Assembly: GCA_038827615.1 (NCBI GenBank)
Contig: JAWBNK010000001.1
Coordinates: forward strand, 930,290 to 994,289
Source: Thermosphaera sp.
GTDB taxonomy: Archaea; Thermoproteota; Thermoprotei_A; Sulfolobales; Desulfurococcaceae
DNA length: 64,000 nucleotides
Direction: 5' to 3'
Position numbers and translations under genes: made by a program. Under the pieces are notes generated by a model. The model had not been told where the DNA came from. It did not search any database and saw only the letters and a list, made by a program, of their open reading frames with translations. This document shows positions 42,995 through 51,964 of this stretch, piece after piece. How positions within the stretch are numbered: the stretch's first letter is position 1; every line of letters begins with the position of its first letter.

Positions 42995-44554
42995 ATGAAC
43001 CTGGACTACTTGTTAATCGGAATGGTCCCATTTATTCCAACTATCGGAGCTTTCTCCGCTCCACTGGCCTCAAGCATTCTTAAGAGGAGAGGGATCAGTG
43101 TTTACTACGGCACAGTTTTCAGCCTAGTGACGTTGATAGTTTCAGCCAGACTCTTAATGACTGCCTACACCGAAGATAAGCCGGTAGTTTTCAAAGCAGG
43201 AGGCTGGCCTCCTCCAATAGGCATTATTTACATCCTGGATAGAGTAAACGCCATATTAGCTTTCACGACTGCTCTCGTCCTTACCCTTATCTTCATCTAC
43301 AGTATAGAATATATACGAGACGGGGGTGAATTATGGTACACTATTCTACTCTTGGGCGCGGAGGCAGGGTTAATGGGCGTAATTCTGACAGCCGACTTCT
43401 TCAACTTATTCGTCATGCTTGAGGTAACGAGCGTTTCTTCATACTCGCTTGTAATGTACTATAGAAGCAAAGCATACGCTATAGTCTCGGGCTTAAAATA
43501 CGCCTTCGTTGGAGCAATGGGCACAACACTCTACTTCGTCGCCTGTGCACTCCTCTATAATGCCTATGGAACCCTAAACATCGTGGATTTGGCGTGGAAG
43601 ATTCGTGGCCAATACTTCTCAATAACTGGAGTTCCCGCGGAAGCCTACTTGTGGTCCCTCGGAATAGGTCTCGTATTAATGGCTTGGGCGTTTACTATTA
43701 AGAGCGGGGTATTTCCAAACCATTTCTGGCTACCCGATGCGCACCCAGCCGCCCCCACTCCTATCTCAGCACTCTTGAGCGGGCTTGTCATAAACACAGG
43801 CGGTGTGTCCCTATACAAATTCATGTATATTGTTCTTGGTGGAAACATTAGCCCAGAGGTCCAAACTCTGAAGAATGCTATATCCATTATCCTCATGTTC
43901 ACTGGGACATGCTCAGCTATTATCGGAGCTCTTCTCATGAATATTCAAAAAGACTTGAAGAGACTGATCGCTTACTCGACAGTAATGAATACCGGGTTCC
44001 TATTCATGGCTGCTTCAACAGGAACGGTGCTCGGCCTTTCCGCCTTCATTTACCACACTATCGTTCACTCGCTGGCGAAATCAGTCCTATTCCTCTCGAG
44101 CGGCGTTTTCATTAAGGCAACTGGTTCGAGAAGCCTCGAAGACATAAGTGGACTCGGATTCAAACACCCTGTTGCCTCGACGGCTCTAACGGCTTCCATC
44201 ATGACTCTAGCAGGTATACCACCTCTTCCAGGATTCCTCAGCAAATTACTCCTCTATGAAGCTCTCTTCCAATATAATGTTGCATCAGCCATAGCAATGA
44301 TCGTAGCCAGCACTATTGGATTGATCTCTTACATGAAATTATTCTATATCATATTCTTCGGTACAGCTGGAAAAGAGAAGCAAGAAGCTCGGACGAGAAC
44401 CGCTAACATCGTATTAGCAATTTTCACAGGAGTGTTAATATTGCTCACGACCTTATTGCTGACCTACCCTGGATTCTACAATGCTCTAGTATCTAGAACG
44501 GTTAGTCAAATAGAAGATATTGAAACATATCTCAGGAGCGTCCAACTCATTTAG
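42995..44554 (+). CDS. mnhD: Mrp antiporter subunit MnhD (proton-translocating)
   Basis: This large polytopic protein of 519 residues is homologous to complex I antiporter-like subunits. It has IEYIRDGGELWYTILLLGAEAGLMGVIL, the conserved Glu region FNLFVMLEVTSVSSY, and HFWLPDAHPAAPTPISALLSGL. It should carry the proton-translocating lysines and glutamates. ATG follows AGGTGG. It closes the operon, and no hydrogenase subunit follows, so this is an antiporter rather than a membrane hydrogenase. No full-length MnhA is present. Confidence 0.9.
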   Translation: MNLDYLLIGMVPFIPTIGAFSAPLASSILKRRGISVYYGTVFSLVTLIVSARLLMTAYTEDKPVVFKAGGWPPPIGIIYILDRVNAILAFTTALVLTLIFIYSIEYIRDGGELWYTILLLGAEAGLMGVILTADFFNLFVMLEVTSVSSYSLVMYYRSKAYAIVSGLKYAFVGAMGTTLYFVACALLYNAYGTLNIVDLAWKIRGQYFSITGVPAEAYLWSLGIGLVLMAWAFTIKSGVFPNHFWLPDAHPAAPTPISALLSGLVINTGGVSLYKFMYIVLGGNISPEVQTLKNAISIILMFTGTCSAIIGALLMNIQKDLKRLIAYSTVMNTGFLFMAASTGTVLGLSAFIYHTIVHSLAKSVLFLSSGVFIKATGSRSLEDISGLGFKHPVASTALTASIMTLAGIPPLPGFLSKLLLYEALFQYNVASAIAMIVASTIGLISYMKLFYIIFFGTAGKEKQEARTRTANIVLAIFTGVLILLTTLLLTYPGFYNALVSRTVSQIEDIETYLRSVQLI

Positions 44555-44560
44555 AAGGGT

Positions 44561-44983
44561 TTAATCGTTACAAATTATTGAAACTTCAACGATGTCCCCG
44601 TCTTTTAATCCGAGAAGATCTCTCAGCCTGTGTTTCGAAACTATCTCAATTATTTTCGAATCATGCTTTGTCTTAAAAGGCTTAACGACGAATACGTCTA
44701 CTCCGTCACCGATGAAGGCTCTGTATGCGAGAACGGGGGCGTGCTCCGGCGTTGGCGGATTTACAACTACTCCGCTACACCTTGACATGTCTTCTAATGC
44801 CTCAACAAGCTCTATGTTCAAGGTTCCTTGAAACGGTTTAAAGCCCAGTGCTCTCTCAAATTCATCCATATATTTAGCAACATAGAATGCTCCCTCGCCT
44901 AAGCCACGAGTAATTCGACCTCTAATTTTGACAACCTTGTGAGAAGATCCATTCAATTCAACTTCATCGATCAATAAGAGCAA
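44561..44983 (-). CDS. ribK: CTP-dependent riboflavin kinase
   Basis: The 140-residue product matches the archaeal RibK family (formerly DUF120), which makes FMN using CTP instead of ATP. Visible features are GRITRGLGEGAFYV at the N-terminus (CTP loop), FKPFQGTLNIEL, and the C-terminal HRLRDLLGLKDGDIVEV. Length fits the kinase without the extra N-terminal HTH of some homologs. It converges on mnhD with 6 bases between stops. Confidence 0.9.
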   Translation of the reverse strand: MLLLIDEVELNGSSHKVVKIRGRITRGLGEGAFYVAKYMDEFERALGFKPFQGTLNIELVEALEDMSRCSGVVVNPPTPEHAPVLAYRAFIGDGVDVFVVKPFKTKHDSKIIEIVSKHRLRDLLGLKDGDIVEVSIICND

Positions 44984-45026
44984 GTGAGCCCCCCTTTATT
45001 GATGAGTAATGTGGATTGTTAAAAAA

Positions 45027-46853
45027 TCATTTCAATTCAACTAGGTTTTCAAGCACCGGGATTGTGAAAGACAAGTTTAATCGCTCCAGGGTAGATTTCA
45101 GCGGAACACCGTTGTCATCCCACCCTCTTAACTTATAGTAGTAGTTGAGCATCTCTCCATACTTTGCAGGATCCAATCTAGATCCCGCATACGGTCCCTT
45201 AGTCAGTGGATGCTTAAACCATCTCGCGGGCGGATAGTCCATCATCCGGTTCCAGCCAGCGTGTTCTCTAATCCAGAAAGCTCTGATCAACGTGTAAATC
45301 CTCTGCGCTACTTGGCTCATATCGTCGAGAGTCCAAGAGATTCCGGTAACAGCTGAGAGGAACTTTGGATAGTATTCAAGATTTAAGCCGACCTCAACCC
45401 ATGGCAACCTGCACGTGGTAAGGCTTTCGAACATTCCGCCTCTGATGTTTTGCAGGAATACAAGCCTTTCTACTTTTTCATGAGAGTAAGATAACCTGTC
45501 TGTTCGGACCTCGTAACTTATTATCCAAGCATCCTTGTGATGAGCACCTATCGAAGATGTTCCATACGCCAACGCCATCCCCGGGGCCGCGTGACAGTTG
45601 TATGCAGATACTTCTAATCCTTTAACATGCATGGCAAACTCCATAGCCTCCTTTCCAAGGCCCCATGCCATCCTCATAACTCCTTCAGCGAGATAATCCC
45701 CAAGCCCCCTTCTGTATGAAGTGTCGAGCGCCAGCTCCCTGATCAACTTATAATCTCCCCATTCAAGTCTTTCCCTTATCAGTCCTTTCTCGCTCGCCTC
45801 CATCGCAAACCCTATGCTACTTCCAAGGCTTATCGTGTCAACCCCCATAAGGTCTGCAATCTTGTTGATCTCTGCAACGCGCTTCAAATCGGGGAGCAGT
45901 ATATTGCTACCCAGCATGGCAACGTTCTCGTAATCGAGCTCGCTTTTCTCGCCAAGCTCGTCTTCAATCACATTTCCACACTGCATGTTGCAGTATGGAC
46001 ATCCCTTTCTCTCAACCTTAAGCTTCTCCATCAAGTCGCCGCTTATCGTCTCGTAGAGTTCCCAGACTGCTTCCCTGAAGTTCATAGTGGGCAAAACACT
46101 GTTTTGATTACTCCAAACAATAGTTGACATAGTCCCCTGGCGAATCCAGTAGTCGTAATTATCGCTTTGAGTCACGCTCTTGTAGGCTTCCTCACTAAGT
46201 TTTTTCAACTCCTCAGGGTTCGCGATCTCTGGCTCCAGAGTGCCTTTCACGACTAGGGCTTTCAGCTTCTTACTGCCCATCACAGCACCTACTCCAGGTC
46301 TCCCCCCACTCCGACCCTTCTGCGAAACTATCGTAGCATATCTAACCATGTTTTCCCCAGCAGGACCAATGAGTAGAACACCCGTATTCCTCCCATGAGT
46401 CTTCAATAGGATGTCCTCTGCGTCAAAAGCGTTCCTCCCCCATATATCCTCCGCTGAATGAATCTCTGCCTTGTTGTTCTCAACATATATATAAACTGGT
46501 TTCCGAGACGCCCCTGTAACTACGATTGCATCGTAGCCGGTTCTCCTAAGGTGATAAGAAGCCATGCTTCCTAGATTACCGTCTCCATAACCATTCGTCA
46601 ACGGACTCTTCGATGCTACCTGTATCTTGCCGCTGCTCGGTAAAGGTAGTCCCGATAAGGGTCCATTAGCGAATACTAGAGCGTTATAGGGTGATAACGG
46701 GTCAGCGCCTTGGGGCACGAAATCCCATAGTAATCTAGCCGCTAATCCTCTGCCTCCAATATACTCGGCATATACGCTAGGATCGAGCCTAATCTCTCTG
46801 GTCTTCCCAGACGACAGATCCACGTGTAGGATTCTTCCCCACCAACCTTTCAT
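45027..46853 (-). CDS. Aldehyde:ferredoxin oxidoreductase family protein (AOR 3)
   Basis: The N-terminus MKGWWGRILHVDLSSGKTREI is a textbook AOR start. The pterin region has GGRPGVGAVMGSKKLKALVVKG, and the cluster motif is CPYCNMQCGN (CxxCxxxC), with a probable fourth Cys in SLTTCRLPWVEVG. The protein is 608 residues long. This last feature is closer to AOR 1 than AOR 2, so the family is split in this genome. ATG follows GGTGGTG. It lies 70 bases downstream of a DUF2139 gene in the same direction, suggesting co-transcription. Confidence 0.9.
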   Translation of the reverse strand: MKGWWGRILHVDLSSGKTREIRLDPSVYAEYIGGRGLAARLLWDFVPQGADPLSPYNALVFANGPLSGLPLPSSGKIQVASKSPLTNGYGDGNLGSMASYHLRRTGYDAIVVTGASRKPVYIYVENNKAEIHSAEDIWGRNAFDAEDILLKTHGRNTGVLLIGPAGENMVRYATIVSQKGRSGGRPGVGAVMGSKKLKALVVKGTLEPEIANPEELKKLSEEAYKSVTQSDNYDYWIRQGTMSTIVWSNQNSVLPTMNFREAVWELYETISGDLMEKLKVERKGCPYCNMQCGNVIEDELGEKSELDYENVAMLGSNILLPDLKRVAEINKIADLMGVDTISLGSSIGFAMEASEKGLIRERLEWGDYKLIRELALDTSYRRGLGDYLAEGVMRMAWGLGKEAMEFAMHVKGLEVSAYNCHAAPGMALAYGTSSIGAHHKDAWIISYEVRTDRLSYSHEKVERLVFLQNIRGGMFESLTTCRLPWVEVGLNLEYYPKFLSAVTGISWTLDDMSQVAQRIYTLIRAFWIREHAGWNRMMDYPPARWFKHPLTKGPYAGSRLDPAKYGEMLNYYYKLRGWDDNGVPLKSTLERLNLSFTIPVLENLVELK

Positions 46854-46923
46854 GATTACACCACCATATTATTTGTAAGTCATGGAAATATATAGGAATC
46901 GGTTGAGTAAAAACAGTACTGCA

Positions 46924-48384
46924 TTAGCTCAATTCAATATAGATGACTGAGCTTTGGTCTGCTGAGTCGAGCTTGAACGATACGATGTTCGAGTGATTTG
47001 ACAAGTCTACGCGATTCCAACCTTCAACTAGATCGATCCTTTCCTCATCGATCCTCATAGGAGGCAATCCTACATCATACTCAATTATTCTCAATGAATT
47101 AAGCTTGGAAGAATATATTCTCACGGTTTTCTCCTTGTATCCTGTCAACGGGATTCCTCCGAAAACATTATCCAATACGCCCTCCCCTAGGATCCTGAAG
47201 GCTATTGAAGGGGGTTTTGAGCCCAGGAGACTGTCTTCTCTCCATTGTATGATTTCCCTCCAGCCCGTTTCCAATGGAGTTGCGTCCTTGCCTCCGAGAT
47301 TGGGGGTGTTGCTTACCCCAATCAGTATGCTATCACTCTTTTTAGCCATACTAGTTATTCGAGCACCCAGGCTTGCGACTATCCTGGCGGTTGGAGGCGT
47401 AATGTAAACGATTGTTGAGGGTCCAACTATGGAGTTAAACAATCTAGCCTTCGCCCTCCCCTCCACCCCTACGTGGAGATATCCGTGGCTATAGGCGTTG
47501 AAAGCCGCGAGTACTCCTCCACCCACTGGTAACGCGTTGCTCCTGTGTGGAGCATAGGGTGTGCCTGGGAAATCGAACATTCTCACAAACCTTGGCTTTT
47601 CAATTTCGGGCTCAATAGGGTTTCCAACTAGAATACCACCTCTGAAGAAATGCCAGTATCGAACGTAGGCTGAGATCGCATACCCGCTCCCCCTTCCCTC
47701 TACTGGGAAGCCGTCCACGCTGATCTTCGACCAATCCTCTATGAAGTGTTTAACCAGTTTCTTTTCGACAAGGTCGACACATTGAACACCGTCGACCCCT
47801 CTTTTCCAATTAGGTTGGAGATCGAAGCACGCATATTCTTGAAACAATGCCCCTTTCAAAGCGGGAACATTGCTAACCTCGACGGCTTGACCTGAATGCC
47901 TGTCGATTCTGTAGATGCCGAGGTTCCTCATCCCATCGGCTCTGGCTATCAATAAGGAATCGTCCAGAGGGTCGTAAATTATTTGCGAGACTTCGCCCGC
48001 CCACTCGTACTCGTGGTGAACGCTCTCACTCCAGATCAAACGTATTCTCCGTTCACTAATATCGTATTCGTGAACGTGGGAATACTTGTTTCTGAAATCG
48101 ATCTCCCCTGCATTATCTATCCTTCCCTTGAAGACAGCGGGCTTATGAACCCATCCTCCGAAGTAGATTTTATCGTCGACGTAATCTACTGCATTGTAGG
48201 TATCCCCGCCCGAGGCTGGACCTTTCCCCAGCTGTTCAAAACGATATACTATCTCTGCACCATCATCGTGGTGAAAATGCGCTTCGCCCTCCATTGCCAG
48301 GGTGTAGTAGACTACGTGTTTATGATATAGGAGGCCGAAGACTCCGCCGCTCCCCCATTCCGGAGCATAGGTTGGCTTAATCAT
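46924..48384 (-). CDS. DUF2139-family protein, probably beta-propeller
   Basis: The sequence (YAPEWGSGGVFGLLYHKHVV, GGDTYNAVDYVDDKIYFGGWVHKP, YSHVHEYDISERRIRLIWSE) matches the archaeal DUF2139 family as I remember it. Repeating strand-turn units of 40-60 residues suggest a beta-propeller. No signal peptide is seen, so it is probably cytoplasmic. Function is unknown. ATG 48384 with an upstream GAGG is preferred to TTG 48393. Its position before AOR 3 and divergent from an amidohydrolase-like gene is its only functional clue. Confidence 0.7.
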   Translation of the reverse strand: MIKPTYAPEWGSGGVFGLLYHKHVVYYTLAMEGEAHFHHDDGAEIVYRFEQLGKGPASGGDTYNAVDYVDDKIYFGGWVHKPAVFKGRIDNAGEIDFRNKYSHVHEYDISERRIRLIWSESVHHEYEWAGEVSQIIYDPLDDSLLIARADGMRNLGIYRIDRHSGQAVEVSNVPALKGALFQEYACFDLQPNWKRGVDGVQCVDLVEKKLVKHFIEDWSKISVDGFPVEGRGSGYAISAYVRYWHFFRGGILVGNPIEPEIEKPRFVRMFDFPGTPYAPHRSNALPVGGGVLAAFNAYSHGYLHVGVEGRAKARLFNSIVGPSTIVYITPPTARIVASLGARITSMAKKSDSILIGVSNTPNLGGKDATPLETGWREIIQWREDSLLGSKPPSIAFRILGEGVLDNVFGGIPLTGYKEKTVRIYSSKLNSLRIIEYDVGLPPMRIDEERIDLVEGWNRVDLSNHSNIVSFKLDSADQSSVIYIELS

Positions 48385-48502
48385 CTGCCTCAAGCAGACA
48401 CCAATATGCTATCATGCGAGAGGGAGTTAAATACTGAAGCGACCCCTCTTCATGTAAATCATTAAATTGTTGATCATCATATCTCCTTAGTGGTGAATAA
48501 TA

Positions 48503-49375
48503 GTGAATGGTCAAAGCAGGATTTTACTAAGAAATATTTACTACCAAGGCGCGAAAGGCATTAGTAAGGGATTTGTCTTCATAGAAGGCGGGAAGATAAG
48601 CGATACTGGGGAAGAACCCCCGCCGGAGTACGAATTAAGCGATGTTGTATATGATTTCGAGTATAAAGCCTACGCAATTCATGGGTACGGGTTGCTGGTG
48701 AAAGGTGTAGAGTACCCTTTTAGAGGGCTTGTGAAACCGGACCTATCGGTTTACTCAAAGACCGAATTGGAGATAATAGCACTATACGCTCTAGCATCGT
48801 TCTATTCAATGGGGATCTCCCTCCCTATAGTAGATACCGAATTCCCAGATATCTTCAACAAGATTGCAAGAGAGCACAATCTCCAACTTGTTATCATGCA
48901 TGAGAAGGGGTCGATCCCACACTACAATGGTATCTTATACGTTGAAAAAGAGAACGATAAGCTCTATTTCAACGACAACTTCATAGGATTAAGAGAAAAC
49001 ATATTCTGTCGGCCAGAAAGCATTAGGGGAGATTGCATGATCCTAGATGCTAGGGAACTTGAATCCCCTTCCCCAGCTGCCATCTTCGCGTCAAGTAGGG
49101 ACGATCCCAAAATAATTTCCCTTAAACTTCGCGAGCCTTACAGGCTATTGGGTTTAGATGAGGGATTGATAAGTAAAGGGTCGATTTCGGATATTGCGAT
49201 CTACGACCTCAGACCTCCGTTAAAACAACAGCCATTAATAGGTGAAATACTATTTCGAACGCCTTTCAGAACAACACAACCGGACATCGTTTTAATTAAA
49301 GGAGAATTCGCAGTTGAATATGGAGACTTCATTCTTGCATCAATACCTGGAGGAATTTTCAAAGAGATCGAGTAA
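48503..49375 (+). CDS. Degenerate amidohydrolase-like protein lacking the metal site
   Basis: The ends look like the composite beta domain of dihydroorotase/imidazolonepropionase-type amidohydrolases: at the start ILLRNIYYQGAKGISKGFVFIEGGKISD, and at the end LISKGSISDIAIYDLRPP plus PDIVLIKGEFAVEYGD. The middle is only about 190 residues and lacks the HxH metal motif after strand 1; YAIHGYGL keeps one His at most. Length of 290 is well below the usual 380-450. It may be a non-catalytic derivative. The GTG start is divergent from the DUF2139 gene by about 118 bases. Confidence 0.6.
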   Translation: MNGQSRILLRNIYYQGAKGISKGFVFIEGGKISDTGEEPPPEYELSDVVYDFEYKAYAIHGYGLLVKGVEYPFRGLVKPDLSVYSKTELEIIALYALASFYSMGISLPIVDTEFPDIFNKIAREHNLQLVIMHEKGSIPHYNGILYVEKENDKLYFNDNFIGLRENIFCRPESIRGDCMILDARELESPSPAAIFASSRDDPKIISLKLREPYRLLGLDEGLISKGSISDIAIYDLRPPLKQQPLIGEILFRTPFRTTQPDIVLIKGEFAVEYGDFILASIPGGIFKEIE

Positions 49376-49387
49376 AAGCGATTCAAG

Positions 49388-49461
49388 TGGGCCCGCGGGG
49401 ATTCGAACCCCGGGCCTCCCGGTTATCAGCCGGGCGCTCCACCAAGCTGAGCTACGGGCCC
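49388..49461 (-). tRNA. tRNA-Ile (GAT)
   Basis: The acceptor stem GGGCCCG/CGGGCCC carries discriminator A, with a D arm starting GCTC, an anticodon arm holding CTGATAA (anticodon GAT, T33 present) and T loop TTCGAAT. It has 74 bases and no intron, and CCA is not encoded. TATA-like elements lie upstream on the minus strand at 49491-49500 (GTTTAAATAC) and 49481-49490. Confidence 0.96.
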
Positions 49462-49725
49462 ATTCAAGGATTATTGAAACTATTTTAACGGTATTTAAAC
49501 CTTAACGAAGCCCTCAACCAAGTGAGTCATCATCCATCGGTTTATCCGCTGTATTTCATCGGGCTCAGACAAGAATTATGAAACAAGTCTCTTAATAAGC
49601 CGTTGAGGAGCCGGGTTTTAAAAGCTACAATGGGTCATCACTTCTCAGCCCGCCCATCGTATACATCCCCGGCTATTATTAAAATCATATTCAGACTAAA
49701 ATAAACCTGTAGCAGGTGTCTATCC
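49462..49725. other. Intergenic region with divergent promoters
   Basis: The 264 bases hold the tRNA-Ile promoter (minus, GTTTAAATAC at 49491-49500) and the leader of the SAM-hydrolase gene (plus). Separate TCATCA and TCAG boxes occur, but their order and spacing do not form a C/D box RNA. No gene was recognised. Confidence 0.5.
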
Positions 49726-50532
49726 ATGCTAATAGTTCTCCAAACAGACTTCGGTTACAAAGACCCATACGTAGGAGTGATGAAGGGTGTGATTAAATCC
49801 ATTAATCCTCAAGCAGAAATCCTGGATTTAACCCATGGAGTTTCAAGACACAACATCCTCGAGGCTGCTGTGAATTTGCTGGTATCAGCCAAGTATTTTC
49901 CCCCAAATACCATCTTTGTCACCGTGGTAGATCCGGGAGTTGGGACCCAGAGAAGAGCATTAGTAATCAAGACCAGAAACTACTATCTCGTTGGACCCGA
50001 TAATGGAGTATTATCGCTCCTCGCCTTGAAGGATGGAATAGTAGAAGCATACGACATCTCTAAGTCACCCTACATTCTTCCAAATATTTCAAGCACTTTT
50101 CACGGAAGAGACGTGTTTGCACCAATAGCAGCATGGCTGAGCAGAGGAATACCCATCCAGCAGCTAGGGATCCGTGTCTCTCCGAACAGCATATTAACCC
50201 TCGCCATAAAGGACCCGGAGGTAAACCCGGGTCAGGAGTTATTTGAAGCCGTTGTACTAGGCATCGATGTGTTTGGAAACATCTCCCTGTACGCTGGGAA
50301 AGAAGTACTGCAGAGCGTTGGGATAAGGCTGGGGGATAGACTATTGGTCGAGTCGAGTGATAGCAGGGTCGAATGCACGATGGTTAACACCTTCGGCGAT
50401 GTTGAACCAGGAGAGTTCGCCTGCTATATTAATTCATGGGGGTTTTTCGAAATCGCTGTAAATCAAGGAGACGCCTCTAGCATAATTAATGTTAAACCCC
50501 TAGATAAAGTGAAAGTTGTGAAAAAACTCTGA
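49726..50532 (+). CDS. SAM hydroxide adenosyltransferase family (DUF62) protein
   Basis: The sequence has LQTDFGYKDPYVGVMKGVIKS, then ILDLTHGVSRHNILEAA, VVDPGVGTQRRALVIKTRNY and VGPDNGVLS, all hallmarks of the DUF62 family, which hydrolyses SAM to adenosine and methionine; fluorinase is a distant relative. Length is 268. ATG 49726 gives MLIVLQTDFG, the usual start. It is 48 bases upstream of a PsiE-like gene and may share its transcript. The biological purpose of SAM cleavage in archaea is unclear. Confidence 0.9.
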   Translation: MLIVLQTDFGYKDPYVGVMKGVIKSINPQAEILDLTHGVSRHNILEAAVNLLVSAKYFPPNTIFVTVVDPGVGTQRRALVIKTRNYYLVGPDNGVLSLLALKDGIVEAYDISKSPYILPNISSTFHGRDVFAPIAAWLSRGIPIQQLGIRVSPNSILTLAIKDPEVNPGQELFEAVVLGIDVFGNISLYAGKEVLQSVGIRLGDRLLVESSDSRVECTMVNTFGDVEPGEFACYINSWGFFEIAVNQGDASSIINVKPLDKVKVVKKL

Positions 50533-50580
50533 TAATGGTTTTTAATCACTAGTGAAAAATACTATATTGATGTGTTTCTA

Positions 50581-51024
50581 ATGAGTTTCGAGAAAACAGA
50601 TAAAGTGTTGAGATTTGGGAAAAGATTGATTAGTGTGATAAACTCAGTGATTATTTTAATGACGAGCTTGATTCTAGCTGTTACCCTTGGTATCATACTG
50701 AGAGATGTATACTTTCTCTTGACAGGTTTCAACTCTCTCGACTTTTCACTAATACAAAATATGGCTAATGAGGTAGTATTTCTATTTGTTTATGTCGAAA
50801 TCGTTAGAAGCGCTATCATCGCTAAGCAAAGGCCAGAGATATATGTGGTCGCACTCGCTGAGGTAGGCTTCATAGTGTCTATACGAGATGTTGTCAGGTC
50901 TTCGATAATGGGTGTTGAAGAGGACTTATTGCTTTCCTCTCTATCTGTTCTACTCTTCGCCATTGTGCTCTTAATAATGTATAAGTACGTAGTACCCTCG
51001 AGAGCTCCTCCAAAACCCGACTAG
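50581..51024 (+). CDS. PsiE-like membrane protein
   Basis: The protein of about 147 residues has four hydrophobic segments, with MANEVVFLFVYVEIVRSAIIAKQRPEIYVVALAEVGFIVSIRDVV resembling the phosphate-starvation-inducible PsiE family. Its function is unknown. ATG 50581 (MSFEKTDKVL) is preferred to GTG 50572, which lies close to a TATA-like AATACTATATTG. It is followed 11 bases later by a metallo-beta-lactamase gene. Confidence 0.7.
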   Translation: MSFEKTDKVLRFGKRLISVINSVIILMTSLILAVTLGIILRDVYFLLTGFNSLDFSLIQNMANEVVFLFVYVEIVRSAIIAKQRPEIYVVALAEVGFIVSIRDVVRSSIMGVEEDLLLSSLSVLLFAIVLLIMYKYVVPSRAPPKPD

Positions 51025-51035
51025 GATGATTCCAC

Positions 51036-51923
51036 ATGTATAAAACCGTTATGAAGAACGTTTACGTAATCCCAGGGAGCCCGAACACCATTGTTATTAA
51101 ATGCTCGGACTACAACTGGGTTGTTGACCCGGGAATGCTGGCTAGCCGCGAGGTCGTCTTGAAAGAATCCCTATCCAGGCTTGGCGTCAGCGAATACGAT
51201 GTCCTTCTCTCCCACACTCATTACGATCATATCGAAGCCTTAAGTATTCTAAACCCAAGGAGAGTGTTTGTCGCGGCTGAAGAGTATAGTAGTATGGTGA
51301 ATAGTGAAGTTAGAAACGCGTTAACATATGGATTCAACCAACTACCGCTCCTAATTGGATTAAAACGCATCGAGCTACAAAGGAACTCTGTGAGAATCGT
51401 TAGTGAAGAATTCAAGCTTGGAGACTTTTGCGGAGAACTGGTCGACCTCAAAGGACACTCACCAGGGCTCCTAGGGTTGACTATAGAAGACGCAATATTT
51501 GTCGCGGACTCAGTGTTCGGAGACAAACTCCTAGCAAGAGTTGGAATACCTTATCATTTCAACATCGAACTAGCTGTAAAAGCCCTAGAGAAAGCCCGAA
51601 AATATGCTGAAGACGGTTATTCAGGCATTCTCAGCCACGGTCCCTTCGTTAACAGCAAGAAGTTGGAAGAGTTCATCGACCTCAACCTCGATAGGCTTAG
51701 GAAGATAGAGGAGTTTACAATAGAATATCTCAGCCTACAATCGCTGTCGCTTGAAGAATTAGTAGCAAAGATCCTTGAAACCCTGGGATCACAATTGAGC
51801 ATTGAAAACATAATATTGGGGACGGTGACGGTCAACTCGATTCTCTCCAAATTATCCAGGGATCGGGGGCTAACAGCGGAATTGAGGGACAACGTTGTAA
51901 AGTACCGTTTGGGGAGGAAATAA
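51036..51923 (+). CDS. MBL-fold metallo-hydrolase
   Basis: The HxHxDH motif is in LLSHTHYDHIEAL at about residue 66. Later ligands are in DLKGHSPGLLGL, FVADSVFG and ILSHGPF, giving a glyoxalase-II-like metal site. The C-terminal 80 residues (LEELVAKILETLG...) look like a small helical winged-helix domain as in Lactb2-type nucleases. Substrate unknown; thioester or RNA hydrolysis are both possible. It ends just before the C/D box RNA on the opposite strand. Confidence 0.82.
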   Translation: MYKTVMKNVYVIPGSPNTIVIKCSDYNWVVDPGMLASREVVLKESLSRLGVSEYDVLLSHTHYDHIEALSILNPRRVFVAAEEYSSMVNSEVRNALTYGFNQLPLLIGLKRIELQRNSVRIVSEEFKLGDFCGELVDLKGHSPGLLGLTIEDAIFVADSVFGDKLLARVGIPYHFNIELAVKALEKARKYAEDGYSGILSHGPFVNSKKLEEFIDLNLDRLRKIEEFTIEYLSLQSLSLEELVAKILETLGSQLSIENIILGTVTVNSILSKLSRDRGLTAELRDNVVKYRLGRK

Positions 51924-51964
51924 CGTTGGTTATTCAAGACTAGACACAATTATAGAGACTGATT

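Noticed and set aside
40454-44554. Membrane-bound hydrogenase (Mbh)
   Set aside because: Only the antiporter half is encoded; no NiFe hydrogenase or ferredoxin-type subunit follows MnhD.
49526-49650. Second C/D box sRNA candidate
   Set aside because: TCATCA and TCAG boxes are present but in wrong order and with spacings far too long.
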